Below, piece after piece: positions 63,099 to 64,000 of a DNA stretch of 64,000 bases. Source of the DNA: Methanocorpusculum sp. (GTDB lineage: Archaea > Halobacteriota > Methanomicrobia > Methanomicrobiales > Methanocorpusculaceae); the NCBI GenBank assembly GCA_029987115.1, contig DALTWK010000006.1, positions 1 through 64,000 of the forward strand, read 5' to 3'. The notes under the pieces are model-generated. The model did not search any database, was not told the origin of the DNA, and worked only from the letters and a program-made list of their open reading frames with translations. The position numbers were made by a program, and so were the translations under genes. How positions within the stretch are numbered: the stretch's first letter is position 1; the number at the start of each line of letters is the position of its first letter.

Positions 63099-63866
63099 TT
63101 AGTTGATGTATTTTGCAACAATTGCATCAAATGTTCCGTCAGCCTTCAGCTTGTCAATGGAAGCGTTAACCTTGTTTAAGAGGTCGGTGTTGCCTTTCTT
63201 GACTGCGAATGCATAGTCTTCAAGGGCAAATTCTTCTTCAAGAATGACTAAGTCGGAAGAGAGTGCAGAGTATTTAATTGCCGGCTGTTCATCAACGACA
63301 ATTGCATCAATCTTCTTCTGGTTCAGTTCCTGGAAGGCTTCTGTAATTTTGTTTTGGCGAATAATCTGAGTTCCTGCTTCGTCACCTTCGTATTCATCGG
63401 TAATGTAGATATCACCGGTGGTTCCGAGCTGGACACCGATTTTTGCACCTGCAAGGTCATCTACGCCCTTGACAATCTTTCCGGTTGCAGTCTTGTTGAC
63501 GACGATGACCTGCTTGCTGGTTGCATAGGTCTGAGTGAAATCAACGTTCTTCTTTCTGTCTTCAATAACAGTGAGTGCGGCTGCGACAATATCTGCCTTA
63601 CCGGAAACAACTGCATTGATAACAGCGCCGAATTCCATGTTCTCAATCTTTAATGTCATACCAAGATCTTTGGCAACTGCACCCATGATTTCCATATCGA
63701 TACCAACGATGTTTCCTTCGTCAAAGAACTCGTATGGCTGGAATTCCGCATTGGTTGCAACGACAAGGGTATTGTCATCAGAGCCGGTACATCCTGCTGC
63801 AAAGATTGCAGCAAAGAGAACAACGGCAACTGCGAGAATTGTTGCTACAGTTTTTTTCGTAACCAT
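63099..63866 (-). CDS. Lipoprotein amino-acid-type solute-binding protein (family 3)
   Basis: 255 residues. Signal MVTKKTVATILAVAVVLFAA with lipobox AAGC (Cys26), then a family 3 SBP domain: LVVATNAEFQPYEFFDEGNI near residue 35, GIDMEIMGAVAKDLGMTLKI, GKADIVAAALTVIEDRKKNV near 95, DLAGAKIGVQLGTTGD near 135 and DAIVVDEQPAIKYS near 178. It binds a polar amino acid outside the cell for an ABC importer. No permease or ATPase gene is in the window. GAGGTG fits the ATG at 63866; a TTG at 63881 is less likely. The signal closely resembles that of the amidohydrolase pseudogene at 33598. Confidence 0.9.
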   Translation of the reverse strand: MVTKKTVATILAVAVVLFAAIFAAGCTGSDDNTLVVATNAEFQPYEFFDEGNIVGIDMEIMGAVAKDLGMTLKIENMEFGAVINAVVSGKADIVAAALTVIEDRKKNVDFTQTYATSKQVIVVNKTATGKIVKGVDDLAGAKIGVQLGTTGDIYITDEYEGDEAGTQIIRQNKITEAFQELNQKKIDAIVVDEQPAIKYSALSSDLVILEEEFALEDYAFAVKKGNTDLLNKVNASIDKLKADGTFDAIVAKYIN

Positions 63867-64000
63867 GATTACACACCTCAAGTTGTGTTTTAATACGTTT
63901 GTTGTTAAGTATACATAAGAGTTACCAAATCAAAGATACCGGAAACGGCTTAAAAACGGGAAGAAAGACGGCGCAGAGGGATATTCTGAGGTATGCCTGA

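Overview
The window looks like chromosome from a hydrogenotrophic methanogenic archaeon of the order Methanomicrobiales, most like Methanocorpusculum (inferred from gene content; no database search was possible). The signs are an archaeal histone, Alba, the small subunit of replication factor C, the methanopterin enzyme MptE, a methanogenesis marker 9 protein, form III RuBisCO with ribose-1,5-bisphosphate isomerase and AMP phosphorylase, the archaeal (DKFP-type) shikimate pathway, archaeal-type SAM synthetase, and TATA-like promoters, several placed for nearly leaderless mRNAs. I see no rRNA, CRISPR array, intact insertion sequence or prophage; there is one tRNA (Lys, CTT).

Layout. 0-5 kb: a ferredoxin at the left edge, an AT-rich stretch holding a decayed gene, a truncated duplicate of a membrane-protein gene, a YtcJ-type amidohydrolase, an NhaC-type antiporter and tRNA-Lys. 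5.3-12.4 kb: a tightly packed run of seven genes (RCK-DHH phosphoesterase, MptE, COG1031 radical SAM protein, marker 9 DUS-like protein, CitG-like protein, DUF447 flavin-type protein, TatD-like hydrolase), read here as a cofactor operon probably serving tetrahydromethanopterin synthesis. 12.4-16.8 kb: a small protein behind an operator-like repeat cluster, an asparagine-synthase-like PP-loop protein, a metallo-beta-lactamase protein, a small membrane protein, and an MTI/MTA phosphorylase plus DadD deaminase pair for SAM by-product salvage. 17.5-20.4 kb: a three-gene NuoE/NuoF/NuoG-like (HydCBA-like) electron-transfer module with no hydrogenase or dehydrogenase partner. 20.4-25.5 kb (minus strand): rfcS, RuBisCO, R15P isomerase, formyl-THF cyclo-ligase-like protein, Alba, asd. 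25.8-27.2 kb: Era-like GTPase, DUF2073 and zinc-ribbon proteins.

27.4-33.6 kb is accessory and partly decaying: HdeD-like membrane protein, MFS exporter, a frameshifted AGCS symporter, a small lipoprotein, and a lipoprotein amidohydrolase with a large out-of-frame internal deletion. 33.7-46.1 kb is core metabolism: a U32 peptidase-family protein, an apparently complete seven-gene shikimate-to-prephenate operon, then mat-hisG-hisA-hisB. 46.3-56.6 kb mixes histone, AMP phosphorylase, a DMT transporter, an XPD-like helicase with an O6-alkylguanine methyltransferase, several lipoproteins sharing a 'GTW...DGTG' module (one with four copies), and a membrane-protein gene broken by a frameshift and an in-frame stop. 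56.7-64 kb: a secreted protein behind a 5' hairpin, serS, a tandemly duplicated CBS-CBS-ParB protein, gltX, and an orphan lipoprotein solute-binding protein.

The most interesting leads are the putative methanopterin operon (5.3-12.4 kb), the orphan NuoEFG-like module, the GTW-module lipoprotein family, the operator-controlled small protein at 12.4 kb, and the duplicated CBS-ParB protein.
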